Assembly: GCF_030272615.1 (NCBI RefSeq)
Contig: NC_081407.1
Span: 267,229,574 to 267,293,573, forward strand
Length of the DNA: 64,000 nucleotides
Reading direction: 5' to 3'
Source: Cryptomeria japonica
Lineage: Eukaryota > Streptophyta > Pinopsida > Cupressales > Cupressaceae
The notes under the pieces are model-generated. The model did not search any database, was not told the DNA's origin, and saw only the letters and a program-made list of their open reading frames with translations. A program made the position numbers and the translations under genes. Shown here in pieces: positions 1 through 12,500 of the stretch. How positions within the stretch are numbered: position 1 is the first letter of the stretch; each line of letters opens with the position of its first letter.

Positions 1-2
1 GT

Positions 3-1328
3 ATTCATGATTCTAATGGGAGGTTTATGTCAGATGAGGATGAAATTGCTTCTGAAGCTGTGAATTTTTTTAAGTCTCTGCTATCAGCTGAGTCTGTCTC
101 TTTAGACAATAACTTTATTGATTTGGTCCCTCCACTTGTTAATAAGGATGATAATATGATTCTTATAGCTCCTTTTACTATTGATGAATTAAGAGAAGTG
201 GTCTTTTCCATGCATCCGGAAAAGGCTCCAAGTCCGGATGGGTTTACAACTTTATTTTTTTCAGAAATGTTGGGACTTTCTGGGGAATGATATTTTACTA
301 GCCCTGGAAGAGTCTAGGCAGAATAGAACTATTTTGAAAGAACTAAACACTACTCTTATTGTCATTATTCCTAAGGTGGATAATCCTAGCTCCTTTTCTG
401 ATTTTCGTCCTACTTCTGTTTGCAGTACTTTATATAAAATCATTACTAAGGCAATTTCAGTTAGGTTGGCTAAGCTCCTTCCTAGAATTGTATCTATTGA
501 TCAGGGTGGATTTGTTCCTGATAGGGTAACTTTAGAGGGTGCAATTGTAGCTCATGAGATTCTGCATTCCATTTCGCATCAGAAGATTTCAACTATGATT
601 CTTAAACTTGACATGCTTAAAGCATATGATCAAGTTGACTGGCATCTTTAGTCTCTGTTCTGAATCGCTTTGGGTTTGCTCATAGTTGGATTAAATGGGT
701 CTTTTCATGCATTTATTCTTCTTGCTTTTTAGTTTTGATAAATGGATGTCTTACTGGCTTTTTTTCTTCCTCTCGTGGGGTTAGGCAAGGGGATCCTCTT
801 TCCCCTTTTTTGTTTATACTTCTGGCTGAGGCTTTAAGTAGGGCCATTTCTGATGCTAGAGCTTCAGGTTTGTGGAATGGTATTAAAATTGATGGATATC
901 CTTCTTCGCAATCCCATTGTCTTTTAATGGATGATACTCTTCTTTTTGGTTCCGCCTCTTTGGCAAAGGCTAGAGTTGTCAAAAAGATCATTGATGACTA
1001 CTCTTCATTCTCTGGACATAAAGTTAGTAGTCTGAAATCAAAGATGTTCTTTCTAAATGTTTCCCCTCTGGTTCAGAAAAGGATGAATCAATTTTGGGGT
1101 TTTCAAGTGGGTTCCTTCCCTTGTAAGTACTTAGGCATTCCTTTTTTTGTTGGTTTGGACAAGGCTATATTTTGGGATAAAGTGGTCCATGCGACATCTT
1201 CTAGAATTTCTTCCTGGAATCATAAATGGCTCACTTTAGCTGGTAAGATTCTTTTGATTAAGTCAATACTTAATGCCATTCCTACTTATTTGATGTCTAT
1301 TTTGAAAACTCCCCCCAAGGTTGTTTAA
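3..1328 (+). pseudogene. LINE ORF2, reverse transcriptase part (broken)
   Basis: Pieces in different frames together read as an L1 reverse transcriptase. 3-290 carries the EKAPSPDGF block. 238-651 carries FRPTSVCSTLYKIITK and the palm motif A KLDMLKAYDQVDW, with the catalytic Asp present, and ends in a stop at 649-651. 735-1328 carries GVRQGDPLSPFLF and motif C. Motif C reads LMDDTLLF where the family usually has FADDTLLF, so both aspartates remain but the residue before them is changed. The same piece continues with CKYLGIPFF and WNHKWLTLAGK, typical of plant L1 elements. A frame change near 270-290 and stops near 650 and 1326 show it cannot make a full protein. Confidence 0.85.
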
Positions 1329-3090
1329 GATCTCAAGGTGTCTTTAAGATCCTTTCTTTGGAATGATAACATTGGGGGTAAAAAGAAGCTTCCTCTCTTA
1401 GCTTGGGATAAGGTTTGTCTTCCTAAGGAGTTGGGGGGTTCGGGTATCAAAGATTTAATTTCCTAGAATAAAGCCTTGGGGGCTAAACTCGTCTGGAAAC
1501 TATATATGGATCCTTCTAGTAAATAGACTTCCATTATGTTTGCTAAGTATTTGAGGGGTCTCCTAGAGAAAGGATATTCACAGCCTCATCTCTCCCGAAA
1601 GGTTCAGTTTTTTGGAATTTTATTGTTAGTTGTAGATCGGTTATCCTCTCGCATCTCTTTTGGTTAGTCCACAATGGGAAGAAGGCTCAGTTTTGGGATG
1701 AAGTTTGGAATGGTCATGCTGCCTTATCTTCCATTCGGGATTAGTCTCCTTTGTCTGATATCCTTTCTAGTCTCTAGGAGTGTTTGTCGCTGACTATGTT
1801 GACATTGATACCTTGGGTCCTTATCCTGTGTCTCGATGGAAGTCTATTGATTTTATGCCCATTAGTAAAGACCTCAGAGTTGCTTTTGAAATAGAGCTTG
1901 AGAAAATATTTCTTGTGTTTCAAGATCAGGATGATGTTTTGGTTTGGACTAAGAGTGCATCAGGCTCTTATTCGGTAAAGGAGGGATACAAGACCTTGTC
2001 TCATTCCTCTTCTTCCTCCCCTTGGCCTTCTCAGCTCTTTTAACACTCGGCTTGTCTTCCTAAAGTTGGTTTTTTTGCTTGGCTTGCAATGCAAGATAGA
2101 GTTCTCACTGGGGTGAGATTAGATAGGCTTGGGATTACTGCAGTTTTTCCTTGTGTGTTTTGTGGCTACTATATGGAATCTATGGATCATGTGTTTTTGC
2201 ATTGCCCGTTTGCTTTGGATTATTGGTACTGGTTGTTTGGTAAGCTTGGATGGTCTTTTGCCATTGGTCCTAATTTACTATCTCATTTCTTGGCTTGGCC
2301 TTTGTTGTACTCATCTTCATTTTATTCCTCTCTTTGGGTTGTGGCTCCTTTTATTGTCATTTGGAACATATGGCTGGAGAGGAACTCTAGGATTTTTAAG
2401 CAAAAATCAGCTTCATTAGGGGATGTGCTTGACAGGATCCAATCCTCCATTTATGAGGTGGTGCTTTCTTACATTTACAAAAAAATGGATCATTTGTGTT
2501 CCTTTTCTCACTGGGATAATTGGGTAACATGGAAATGGATGTCACTTCGAGTCATTCCATCTCATGGGGATATAGCGTCTGGCTTATCCTCTCTTGCCAA
2601 ACGTAAGCTAGCTAAATGGACTCCTCCCCTCCAATTCTCATTTAAATTAAATTTTGATGGGGTTGCTAAGGGTAATCCAGGTAAGTCGGGGATTGGGGTT
2701 GTCCTCTTTGATCATAATTATATGATTGTTAAAGTTGTGGGTAAATTTATTGGTGTCGACTCTAACAATTCTGCTGAATTTCATGCGTTATCTTTTGGTC
2801 TTGATCTTGCCATCTCTTTGGGCATTAAGGATATTATCATTGAAGGGGATTCAATGTTGATCTTTCATTCGGTCTCTGCTAAGAAATGTGTTTCCTGGCA
2901 CTTACAGTACCTGCTAGATCGAATTCTTGCACAATTGAAGTGTTTTTCTACCTTTACTATATCTCATTGTTATAGGGAAATAAATGTTATTGTAGATTAT
3001 CTGGCTAACAAGGTTGTTGTCGAATGTGCTGAGTATCTGGAAGTCTCCCCTCGAGATATTCCTGCTTCTTGCATTAGTATCCTTTATTAA
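1329..3090 (+). pseudogene. LINE ORF2, zinc-binding region and RNase H domain
   Basis: The region 1329-1780 still reads as LINE sequence through several stops (LRSFLWNDN, LAWDKVCLPKELGGSGIKDL). Two open pieces follow at 1780-2043 and 2089-3090. Just after 2043 is a zf-RVT-like segment with CLPKVGFFAWLA, then PCVFCG and DHVFLHCPFA supplying Cys and His ligands. From about 2640 a plant-type RNase H domain begins with FDGVAKGNPGKSGIG, followed by SAEFHAL, IIEGDSM and a final VDYLANK. These hold the usual Asp, Glu, Asp and Asp catalytic positions. The 333-residue tail piece is the best preserved part of the element. Confidence 0.85.
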
Positions 3091-4628
3091 GTTTGATTGA
3101 TTGAGGTTTGTGGCCTTCATCTCACTCCTTGTTGGTTGTGGATTTTCTTTTGTGTATTACATCAGGGAGGGTGTTGTCTGGCCTTATGGCAACATTTTTG
3201 TTGGTGGCATACTTGGTAAGTATTTCCTCATTGAGAAAGGAGGGTTTTGGTGCTACATTCGTTTGGTTGTACCCTGTCTGTCGAGTTGGATTAGCACATG
3301 TTATCAGTTGACCCTTGTTTGACAGGTTGAGTCTTTGAGTTGGTTTACGTGGGGTGAAGCTTCCTTATCCTCATTGCATTTTGGTGGATGGTGATACGTG
3401 TTGGGTGCCTGAACTTTATCTGTGTGATGATTTCTATCGGGTAGATTGAACTTTTTTGGCTAATCATAGTATGGTTACTCGAGCCTTATCTGGTCAATAT
3501 TTGTTTCCTTGCTTGTTCACTGTTATGATTTGGCATATTTTTATCATTTGATCTGCAGATTGGTTGTTCGATTTGGTAATCATGTGGTGGTGAGCTTGTG
3601 TAGGATGGTTTCGGTTAATCATTGTTTGGTAGCTTTCATTATCCTACTTTGTCGTCTACTTGCATGATTGTGTAATGATGACTGCTATGAGTTGGCATAT
3701 TTTTATCATTTGATCTGCAGATTGATTGTTTTGATTTGATAATCATTCGGTGGTGAGATTCTTTAGGTTGGTTTTCATTATCCCAGCTCGTCATCTACTT
3801 GCATGAATGTGTAATGATGTTTGCTTGTACTTCGTTCACTCCTCTAGCAAGTGGATTTGTTTATCATGTTTTGGTATGTTGGCTCCTGCATGTTCTATGT
3901 GGTATCGTGCTTGGCCTTGGATGCATTCATGATGATATCTCATTTGGTTGGCTTTTATATGGGCTCTGCTAGTTCTCTTCTCTTGATTTCTCTCTCTTTA
4001 TTCTAGCGACTCTTCTCATAAGATATGATGTTTTGTTTCATTCAAAAGGCATTGTTAAGGCTTGGAAGTTGGTGGTTGACTTCAAGGTCTTGGAACTTGC
4101 AGATGTTTTGGTATATGCAACGGTTTCTCATCTTTTTGCTATTATCTTGGCTTCTTCTATGGGCTATTCTTTGGCTTGGCCTCATTTTGGTTCCTCTGGG
4201 CCTACAACATCCCCTCCTTATTTGGATTATTTTGTGTTTGCTTACGATGTTTGTCTTGGTAGGTTCTCTTGTAGTGATTTCTCTTCTTGTTCTTGGTTTC
4301 ATATTAATCAGTGGATTGAAGAAATGTGCTTTATAGGCAGGGGTGACTCGTACTCATATTTTTTGGCTAATCCTTCAGTTTTTTGAATGGATGTTGTTCT
4401 TCTTGATATTTCACAATGACAATTTACTCTTGTATGCCTCTTATGACAACTTCTTTTATATCTAATGAAATTATTATGTAATTTGGGAGGGTTTTGGTGG
4501 AATGTGCCCTGGGGGCCCTTGTAATGGGTAGGTAGGCTTGTGTATTTCGAGCAACATCAAAGGGTTTTCTTACTGGTTCTTTCCCTTCAATGCTCTTTGA
4601 ACCAGACACCTTGTAAACAAAAAAAATA
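3091..4628 (+). other. LINE 3' untranslated region and A-rich tail
   Basis: No coding pattern continues after the RNase H stop at 3088-3090. The stretch is T/G-rich like the element upstream and unlike the AT-rich flank that follows. It ends with CACCTTGTAAAC followed by an A-rich run at about 4617-4628. I read it as the element's 3' tail. Small ORFs at 4025-4386 show no recognisable domain. Confidence 0.55.
3530..3830 (+). repeat. Two-copy tandem duplication in the LINE tail
   Basis: The phrase TTGGCATATTTTTATCATTT begins at 3530 and again at 3692, a period of 162 bp. The later phrase CTACTTGCATGA..TGTGTAATGATG recurs about 139 bp apart (near 3655 and 3795), so the second copy is slightly shortened. 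Confidence 0.7.
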
Positions 4629-5796
4629 AATATTAATATAATTTAGTGGTTACCCACTTTTATCAAATTTTTTTTTTAAAATAATCATATATAAACTATA
4701 CAATACTATATAAACATAAAAAAAAAAAAAGATATTCTATAATCCACAAGTGTAAAATCTCTTTATATTTCAATACCATTATAATGTCTTTAAATTTTCA
4801 AAATTACAATTTTTTATATTTAATATTTCTATAATTGAATATTAAATTTCAATTTTTAATATTTTTTTTACATTTTTCCATGTAAGATTTCTCTTAAAAC
4901 AGGTACCATAATTTTGAAATAACAATCATTTCGAATCAAACATTCACCAATACATTTTATAACTTAAATTTTGAAATTCCAATCATTAATGAAATATTCA
5001 AAATAAAAAACAAAGCTTATGTAACTTATAATGGGTAAAAATTAAATCCCTATCTTAATAGTGTCAAGTTGGGCACACAAAAAAATCTATCAGTTAGTTG
5101 CAGTCTTTTACATGTTTAAAACATTTCTTCCACCATTTTTCAAAGTCAGTTGAACTGTTCAGAGCAGCCCTGGAATTTGACGGTCACCCCTACTTGTCAT
5201 ATGAATTTTTGATGACGGTTTAGTCATTTCAATGCCTTTCATTTGACGTTTTAAGAAAAATATTAACTGTCAAAAAATATAAAAGTAGAAGATTGAAGCC
5301 ACACCAAAATGCAATGCAAATCTTTGTTGGGAAGAAATGAAAATCATTGTCTTAATGAGAAAATAATGATAAATTAGTAATATATGCAAAAATCTTAAAT
5401 TTATTAAATAAGTTTATAAATTAATACGCTAATATATATTATATATTAACATTAAATGATAATCAATTAATAATTATTAATTTAGTAATAATAAACATTA
5501 AACTTTTAAAATTATATATATTATGACAAGTTTCTATAACAATCTTATTAAATATATTTAAAAAATTAAATTGACTAAGTTTCTAAATTCATATATAAAA
5601 AAATAAAATATATTGTAAAAATTCATATTAAAATATTTTATCAATTATATTCTATCATTTCAATTATGACAAGTTTCTAAATTCATATGAAAAAATAGAA
5701 CTATTCTAAAAAATCATATTAAAATATTATAAAATTAGAAACAACTACATCCTTCCATACTCTAAATCTTTCCATTTCAAAATATTCTAAATTAAA

Positions 5797-5988
5797 AAAA
5801 AATAGCATGTCAATGCATACGTTCTACTAATTTTTTAAGCTGTCAAATACGGTTCGGTATTATATATTACCTACTATATGTTTTTACGGTTTATTTATAA
5901 TTTGAAGTGTCATATATACGGTTTTAGAAAAAAAATATCATGTCAATGCATACATTCTACTAATTTTTTAAGCTGTCAAATACGGTTC
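5797..5988. repeat. Pair of ~58-bp direct repeats
   Basis: Copies at 5797-5855 and 5930-5988 share TGTCAATGCATAC, TTCTACTAATTTTTTAAGC and TGTCAAATACGGTTC with very few mismatches, 133 bp apart. The sequence between them repeats TACGGTT again. No terminal structure of a transposon was found. Confidence 0.7.
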
Positions 5989-6366
5989 AAAAGTGAAAAA
6001 ACGGTCATCATTTTGCTTGTCAAATTCCAAGCCTGGTTCAGAGTGAGGCGTGAACAACAACACTTGTGAATTTGGGAATTGGTGGGTGCGTAGTTCTATA
6101 AAGCATTCCACTTCTGAGGATTTATCAAAATATTTTAAAATAAATAAAATATATTCAGTCATTATGGGAAAATATTCAGTAGTTGAACATGTTTTAGTAG
6201 TTAAGCATCTTTAAACAGTTGTGATAATATTTATTAATTTAATGTCTAATATTTTTACAATATAATACTATATTAGTTGTGATAGTTGTGACTTTGAAAT
6301 TGTTAGTGTTGATCATAAGTATGAAATCTATTCTTTAGATTGAAAAAACAACAAATCATGTAATTG

Positions 6367-6465
6367 CCACATCAGCATACAAATAAAAAATAGCTTAGTA
6401 CATAACTATTTGTCTAACTTTTGGGGGGACTTTTGAACACCTCAACAAAAAACATGCTGATGTGG
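6367..6465. repeat. Small inverted repeat (foldback)
   Basis: CCACATCAGCAT at 6367-6378 is matched by its exact reverse complement ATGCTGATGTGG at 6454-6465. It could be the remnant of a miniature inverted-repeat element, but no target duplication was identified. Confidence 0.4.
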
Positions 6466-7289
6466 ATCTAAAACCTTATAAAATGGAACTTGTCAAGTAA
6501 ATTGCTGAAAAAAATTGAGTGATTTTAATTTGTTAAGGGGACTTTAAGGAAGTGTGAACTTAGGGTGCTCAATTACTGAATCTTCTTCCTAAATGTTGAA
6601 AAATAGAAATAAAATTATTATTTTACTATCCATAAATAAATAATAAAAATACATAAAATATGATTATTATAGTAATTGAATAGAGGTATGAATGCCAAAG
6701 ATATGAATAGTGGATGGAAATGCAGTCCTGTCCTTCCATTGGAGTTTCAAAGTAACTAAGATTCATGAACATCAACATACCCCAACCTTGAATCAGATTA
6801 AATAGACTTTGACAACCTCAAATATACTCTATAAAACAGTATTTTGGCAAATTTAGTACGTACACAAAGCCATGGTATCCTGTTGATAAGTACAGGAAGC
6901 ACAATAAATTATGGTCGTATAAGCTACTGTAGAAATTGTATGGAAACCAATACAATAAATTATTTTGATCATATAATTGTAGTGCAGCCCCATTCAACAA
7001 ATAAGATCTTAGCTGTTTTTCAAACCTGCAAATGCTTTCAGATAAATGAATGAAGCGACACCTAAACCCTTTTCTCTTTTAGACTAAATGTCCTCTGAAT
7101 CAATCAATGCAAACTTGGGTAAAATAGATACATAAAAGAATTCAAACAATCAGGTTCCATTGCCAAATATTGCAGAAAACAAAAAATAACAAAAGCTCCA
7201 AACCATCTTGCTGTCATTTCTATGACAGCCTCCGCATGCAGGGAGCAGAGATGATCTGAAGTGCAGAGGAAAACTTAGGTCCGAATAAA

Positions 7290-9494
7290 TCAGCTTTGAA
7301 CTCCATCTGGTTGGAGATCTTTCAAAAGACCCACGATCTGTTGCATTGAAGGGCGCTTGAGAGATGATTCTGCAGTGCAAAGATACCCAATTCTCAAGGT
7401 CTCCAACATTAGATTCAAAGGGCCTGTATTAACCAATCTTGGATCCAATGCATTCTCACCCAGTTTCTCTCTTATCAGATATCGAACCCAACCAACCAAA
7501 TCCTCACCAAAACCATCAGGAATGTCATATCCGCGAACCATTTTTCCTGTGACCAATTCCAGCAACACTATACCAAAACTATATACATCACCCTTTGCAT
7601 ATTCCTCAACTTCAGGTATGGAATGAAGGCGGTTCCCTTCTACAAGGTCTCTGATCCCAGCCTCTGCCACGTGGGGTTCAAAATGTCCATCTAATAAAAC
7701 ATTAGAGGAGCTTAAACTCCCATGGATTATAGGTGGGAAACATCCATGATGAAGAAAAGCAAGGGCTCTAGCAATACCAAGAGCTATTTTGTGCCTGGTA
7801 AACCATCCCATCCGCTCTCCTGAAATTCTAGGTTGCTCCTCCTCCCATGTATCTGTACTCCAGTCTGCCTCGGGCTGCACTCCCGGAAGCTCGTGCAGCC
7901 ATTGGTGAAGGTCCCCATTTTGCATGAATTCATAGATGAGCAATTTCTCCTTCCCTGCAATACAATAGCCCACAAGGGGCAATACGTTGGAATGCTTCAG
8001 GCGACCCAACGCATGAAGCTTGGATGTGGCCTCTTCCACATCGATATCCTTAGCCTGCTCTAGGACTTTGATTGCCACATGAAGATCCCCTGGCAGAATG
8101 GCTCTGTAAACAGGCCCGCTTTGCCCTTCAGCCATTTGGGAATCTTTGCTGAAGTGGCCAGTGAGGGCTAAAAGATCTGTGAAGGTGAGGTTCAGCAGAG
8201 GTTTTTCAAAAAGTATTACAGGAGCAGAAGTAGAATCCTTGATGTCTGCAACCCATGTGCCTGAATCTGTCTCAAATGAAAACGGTCCTTGCTCAGGTTC
8301 AATTATGGGAATCTCCATTTTGTAGGGGAATGAAGACCTGGACACAGACCAGTCTTTGGACAACGTTGGGCTACTCTTTTTTCTTCTGAGATAAAAAACA
8401 GAAAAGATCACCATTGTTATCATGATAACTGCAGCTGCTGCGGCTACAATACCTGCAATTGCAGGTTTTTTCAATTTATGCGATGATGACGACGGTTTTG
8501 ATGGCTTGCGATAAATGGAACTTGGAATCAGGACTCCTTGCCGAGATGCATGGGAAGGGGCAGGAGCTGGGGCGCGTTTATTGCAGGGGATTTGCAGGGA
8601 TTCACTACAGATTCCAGAATCAATGAAGGCTTGCCTCCCAAATTTTTGCACATGCTCTGCACTCAGGTTGCCTCTGAAATCGTTGCCAGACATATTTAGG
8701 TATTGTAGAGTTTCAAGCCACGGGAAATCGTTTGGGAAAAACCCAGTTAAGCTGTTGTCAGAAAGGTCCAGATATCGTAATGAGGGCATTTGAGCCAAAG
8801 ACGAAATGTCTCCTCTGAGATTGTTATTAGAGAGATCCAGATATTGAAGGGAGTATAGGTATTTGGATCCAGAGGGTTCGGGGATCGAATCTATGCTATT
8901 ACCAGCAAGAGAAATTGTGTTAATGTTCTGTAAACTGAAAAGTTCAGCAAGTACCTTGTTACCGGAGATTTGGTTGTGTGACAGGTCCAGCTCCCTGAGA
9001 GTTGAGAAGCCTGAGAGATTGAACCGGCTGTCATAGATCTTGAGCCGGTTAGAGGAGAGATTGAGGGTCTGCAAATGGGAGAATTGATGCCCAATCCTAC
9101 TCCAGTCAAACATAAGCTTTCCTCCCAATTGGTTCATAGCCAGATTCAGTGTTTGGAGACTCTGGATTGTGAAAAGATCGCTTGTTATGGGCCCAGAGAG
9201 CGAATTGTGTGAGAGGTCTATGGTGCTGACCTGGCTCAATAGAGAGATCTTTCTCCAGTTCACAATCCCTGTGAGATTCCGAGATGCTAGAAATAATGAT
9301 GGGATACTGTCACAACTGCTGTTGCTGCTGCAAATTTCTGAGAGTTTGAAACCATTAACTGAGCCAAATGCATCTTTTAAAACATCAAAATCACTAGCTG
9401 TAGCCCCTAAGTTGCTGGAGAGAAGAAGCAGAATTGATATTGAAAACATTGCGGATTCCATTGGAATGGAAAGAAGAAAGAGAGCTCCTTTCAC
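7290..9494 (-). CDS. LRR receptor-like pseudokinase, CaMRLK-like
   Basis: A complete 734-codon single exon encodes a plasma-membrane receptor-like protein. A hydrophobic signal segment lies at about residues 17-33. A Cys pair (55, 61) is followed by leucine-rich repeats from about 67 to 280 (repeated LxxLDLSxNxL). Then come a Pro/Ser-rich juxtamembrane stretch (307-340), one transmembrane helix (about 345-369) followed by LRRKK, and a kinase fold (about 440-728). The VAIK lysine is present (K476). The catalytic loop reads HGSLSSSN in place of HRDxxxxN, and DFG is replaced by EAG (611-613), so catalysis is unlikely. The layout and N-terminal phrase DFDVLKDAFGSVNGF recall the calmodulin-binding receptor kinase CaMRLK of Arabidopsis; that assignment is from memory. 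Start M1 gives the longest ORF, but M12 (9461) or M16 (9449) would also give a good signal peptide. Confidence 0.9.
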   Translation of the reverse strand: MKGALFLLSIPMESAMFSISILLLLSSNLGATASDFDVLKDAFGSVNGFKLSEICSSNSSCDSIPSLFLASRNLTGIVNWRKISLLSQVSTIDLSHNSLSGPITSDLFTIQSLQTLNLAMNQLGGKLMFDWSRIGHQFSHLQTLNLSSNRLKIYDSRFNLSGFSTLRELDLSHNQISGNKVLAELFSLQNINTISLAGNSIDSIPEPSGSKYLYSLQYLDLSNNNLRGDISSLAQMPSLRYLDLSDNSLTGFFPNDFPWLETLQYLNMSGNDFRGNLSAEHVQKFGRQAFIDSGICSESLQIPCNKRAPAPAPSHASRQGVLIPSSIYRKPSKPSSSSHKLKKPAIAGIVAAAAAVIMITMVIFSVFYLRRKKSSPTLSKDWSVSRSSFPYKMEIPIIEPEQGPFSFETDSGTWVADIKDSTSAPVILFEKPLLNLTFTDLLALTGHFSKDSQMAEGQSGPVYRAILPGDLHVAIKVLEQAKDIDVEEATSKLHALGRLKHSNVLPLVGYCIAGKEKLLIYEFMQNGDLHQWLHELPGVQPEADWSTDTWEEEQPRISGERMGWFTRHKIALGIARALAFLHHGCFPPIIHGSLSSSNVLLDGHFEPHVAEAGIRDLVEGNRLHSIPEVEEYAKGDVYSFGIVLLELVTGKMVRGYDIPDGFGEDLVGWVRYLIREKLGENALDPRLVNTGPLNLMLETLRIGYLCTAESSLKRPSMQQIVGLLKDLQPDGVQS

Positions 9495-9565
9495 GGTCTA
9501 AAATGTCTTGCACACTGTACACTCCACTCTGTTTAGATCACAGAGTAGCGTTCGGCATTACGACA

Positions 9566-9580
9566 CCCATTATATATATA
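9566..9580 (-). promoter_or_regulatory. TATA box of the receptor gene
   Basis: On the minus strand the sequence reads TATATATATAATGGG, about 75-85 bp upstream of the ATG at 9494. This spacing would give a short 5' leader of roughly 40-50 bases. The position and lack of another candidate make it a plausible core promoter. Confidence 0.55.
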
Positions 9581-12500
9581 TCCTATCTCTGCATTCGAAC
9601 CTTGTCTGAGAATAGAATCCCGTACCTTTCATCATCTAACACAACCAAATTCCTTCTGTGCTGTCTACTGTTAACAGTTCTGACATCCTCCAAAAATTAG
9701 AACTAAATTGGCTTCTCTTGCTTTAGAAATTTTGACTCTGTAGAATAGAGTGAAGCCCTAATGGATTCAACCATTTTTATAACCTTCATGTCCTCTAAGA
9801 AGGAAATCAACCCATCAAGGACTCTCACGCTATAGTGAGAAGTCCTCCAACTTCATCCATCCTCGTGACCATCTATCCTGAACAACGAACCCCCTCATCT
9901 AAATACAGGCTTTTGAACAACATTCAATGCCAGACAATAATAGATTATCTGACAGTTTCTCTTTCCAAAGCCAAACAAGACAAATGTCTAGGCTCGTGAA
10001 TTTGGCCTATTCTGCCGAGATTTTCACGGATCTAAGTAGACTTGATACATTCATTGCCAAACATACCCAGTAAAGAAACCTCTATATGACAAAATCAACA
10101 CATCTGTAGCAATAACTGCCGTGGTGAGCGCATCTATCCCCAATCTTTTTCGATTTGCAAAACCATTAACATTACTCAAGCCTAGATTTACGAGACAAAA
10201 TAAGAAACGGTACAGCTTCATCCACACCAGATTCACCGAATTTGACTATCAACGGCGCAGTCTAAAGAAAGAAAACCAACTGGAGTATTGCACGGGTACT
10301 TCCTTACACGGCTCAACAAAATGAAATCCTTCCCTTTTTGGCCTCAAAACGGGAATACGACTAGCTGCTTGTTAATGTTGCCTGCAAAATAAACCATCAG
10401 AACCCATGATGAGATTTTCGCCTTCAAAAGAATACATTGGAAAGTAAATGTTCCCGGAGAGGAAAAAATTGAGACATCAAGCTAATAAATTATGCTTAAA
10501 TGAATGCAAAATAGTCATACTTGAATGTTAAAATATTTTGGTTAAAACGGTTTTTTTATGAACTAGCATGTAAAGTTTGGTAAGAAGTTTGTGCACGCAA
10601 TTTTAATATCAGATCACATTTTATAATCGATCACGGAGTGTTGATAATAAATTGTTAGTATACAGTTTTGCCCAAAAACTATGCACACTAATCTCATGGG
10701 CTGTGAAAACCGCAAATTTATTAATATTAATTAATATTAAACAGAAATTTCAACTTCTTGCGTAGAAAATTATCCAAGTTCTCATACACGGTTTGGAGTA
10801 ATCTAATTCGTTCAAGTTTGAGGAAACCTTTCTTTAATCGCTGACGATGAGTGAGGGAGGAGATCTCAAAGTAAAGCTCGAATAACATCTAAGAAATTCA
10901 TCCAGAAAAGTTTCCAAAATGCATTTTGTTGACAAAAACGACTTCAAATAAATATTCATATCTATTGCAGGGAATTTCACTGTTTTCTGCAAAGTATTTA
11001 CCTTTGAAAATCTGCATTAGATGTAAAGGGCACATGACAAAGTATGTAGCACATTAAAGGGGAAACCTCATGTTTGGAAGCAATTCAATTTTCTCTGCAG
11101 AGTATTTTCTTTTCTCTTGGAATCAAATCTACAAATTTAATGTCTACGGTATTTGAGAAGGAATAAAATTAGGATGTGGCTTCACAGAGTCCTATTTATC
11201 AGTTGCCAGTCCCAACTAAAATATTGACATTTCCGTTTACCCGTGTTTTACTGTATTTGAGATCCATAAATCCTGTGCCAAAATAATTGTAAACAACTAC
11301 TAACATTCTAAAATGGTTTTTACTAGTTTCAATTTGCACCCTTAATCTGGCACCATCAATTACCAGTTCTTGAGAAACACTTCCAAAAAAACAAATAAGG
11401 GAGAAAAAGATCATCTCTTAAAAAGATGAAATTTCCAAAAACTATGAAATTTTCTTAGCAAATGTTTTTCCGGATTTGACTCTATTTAACATTATAAAAC
11501 ATAAATTTTCCTTAAATAAACTGCAAATCTACATACCAAACTTGGATTGAAAGTTGTGGATGCTTGTAAACCACAAAGATTGATCCAGAAAATCAACAAA
11601 ATGTCAGACGCGCAATCATATTTGACACAACAGAGGACTTCAAAATTCAGAAATATGTGCTCTAATTCCCTTTCAATTCGGTAATTTAGGAACTATTTGT
11701 CAAAGTTTAAACACTAAATTCTTCACCTCATTTCAAAGATTGGAAGACTTCTTCCCTCTTCACACCGCTTGAAATCAAACACTCCTTTTTCCTGGAAAAT
11801 TCCTCTTTGAGAATATCTTCGTTCCCCGAATTTTGCTTTTGAATGACCTTCAGACTGACCGTCACTTTGCACAGCTTACTGACTCACGATTCTCCATTGC
11901 TGTAAAGACCAGAAAAAAATAATTTTTCTCTACCAGAAAAGAATCTCGTAAAAAGTTACAGACAAAGGACAAAAGCAGTCTTACCTGCTTCATTCTGCTC
12001 CCCATTTTTTTAAAAGTTTACGTTAGACAGGAATAACATTGAAGCTGCAAATTTGAAGTCAAAAAAATATGAAGACCTAATTCACTGATTACAGTCCCTG
12101 TAATTGACGTAGATTTTCTTCGTAATGATGTGTAATTTATGTCTCTTAACGTCTCATTTAACGTCGTCAGTTTTGTCAAATGTCGCCGTCAGACAACTGA
12201 CCGTTTGATAATGTTTGTACAACTCTAGTAGTTATTGTAGTCAATTGAAGAAACTGCTTTTAATTTTATCAAATATGATTTTGTTTTTATTCCTCTAATC
12301 TCTCGATCAGATCTCGGTGATTTAATTATATTTATTTATCTCCTCTATGAGATGTCAGGGATTTTATTTTGTGCGTACAAAGTGGTTGCTAGTAATTTTA
12401 TTGAAGTATTATGTGTGGGACTTGGGGTATCATTGTAATATTAGTCTACAAATGCTATAATTGTATGTGAAATTGGATTATTTTAATTTTTTTATTGTTT

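Larger units (their letters stand above)
1..4628 (+). mobile_element. Degenerate L1-type LINE with RNase H domain, 5' end outside window
   Basis: This is a non-LTR retrotransposon whose second ORF is read on the plus strand from the first bases of the window. In order it shows the end of the palm/finger region, the reverse transcriptase core, a zinc-binding reverse-transcriptase-associated region and a C-terminal RNase H domain. A long 3' tail follows and ends in an A-rich run at about 4617-4628, the expected LINE poly(A) end. Frameshifts and stops break the ORF into at least four pieces, so the copy is dead. The 5' end and any target duplication lie outside the window. Confidence 0.85.
4629..7289. 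other. AT-rich intergenic DNA, no gene seen
   Basis: This stretch is strongly AT-rich with many short homopolymers. ORFs here are under 90 codons and show no domain. Apart from the direct repeat at 5797-5988 and a small foldback at 6367-6465, I see nothing supportable. The last few hundred bases before 7290 probably include the 3' untranslated region of the minus-strand receptor gene. Confidence 0.6.

Noticed and set aside
9434-9700. Plus-strand ORF overlapping the receptor gene start
   Set aside because: It is antisense to the signal-peptide region and promoter and has no domain.
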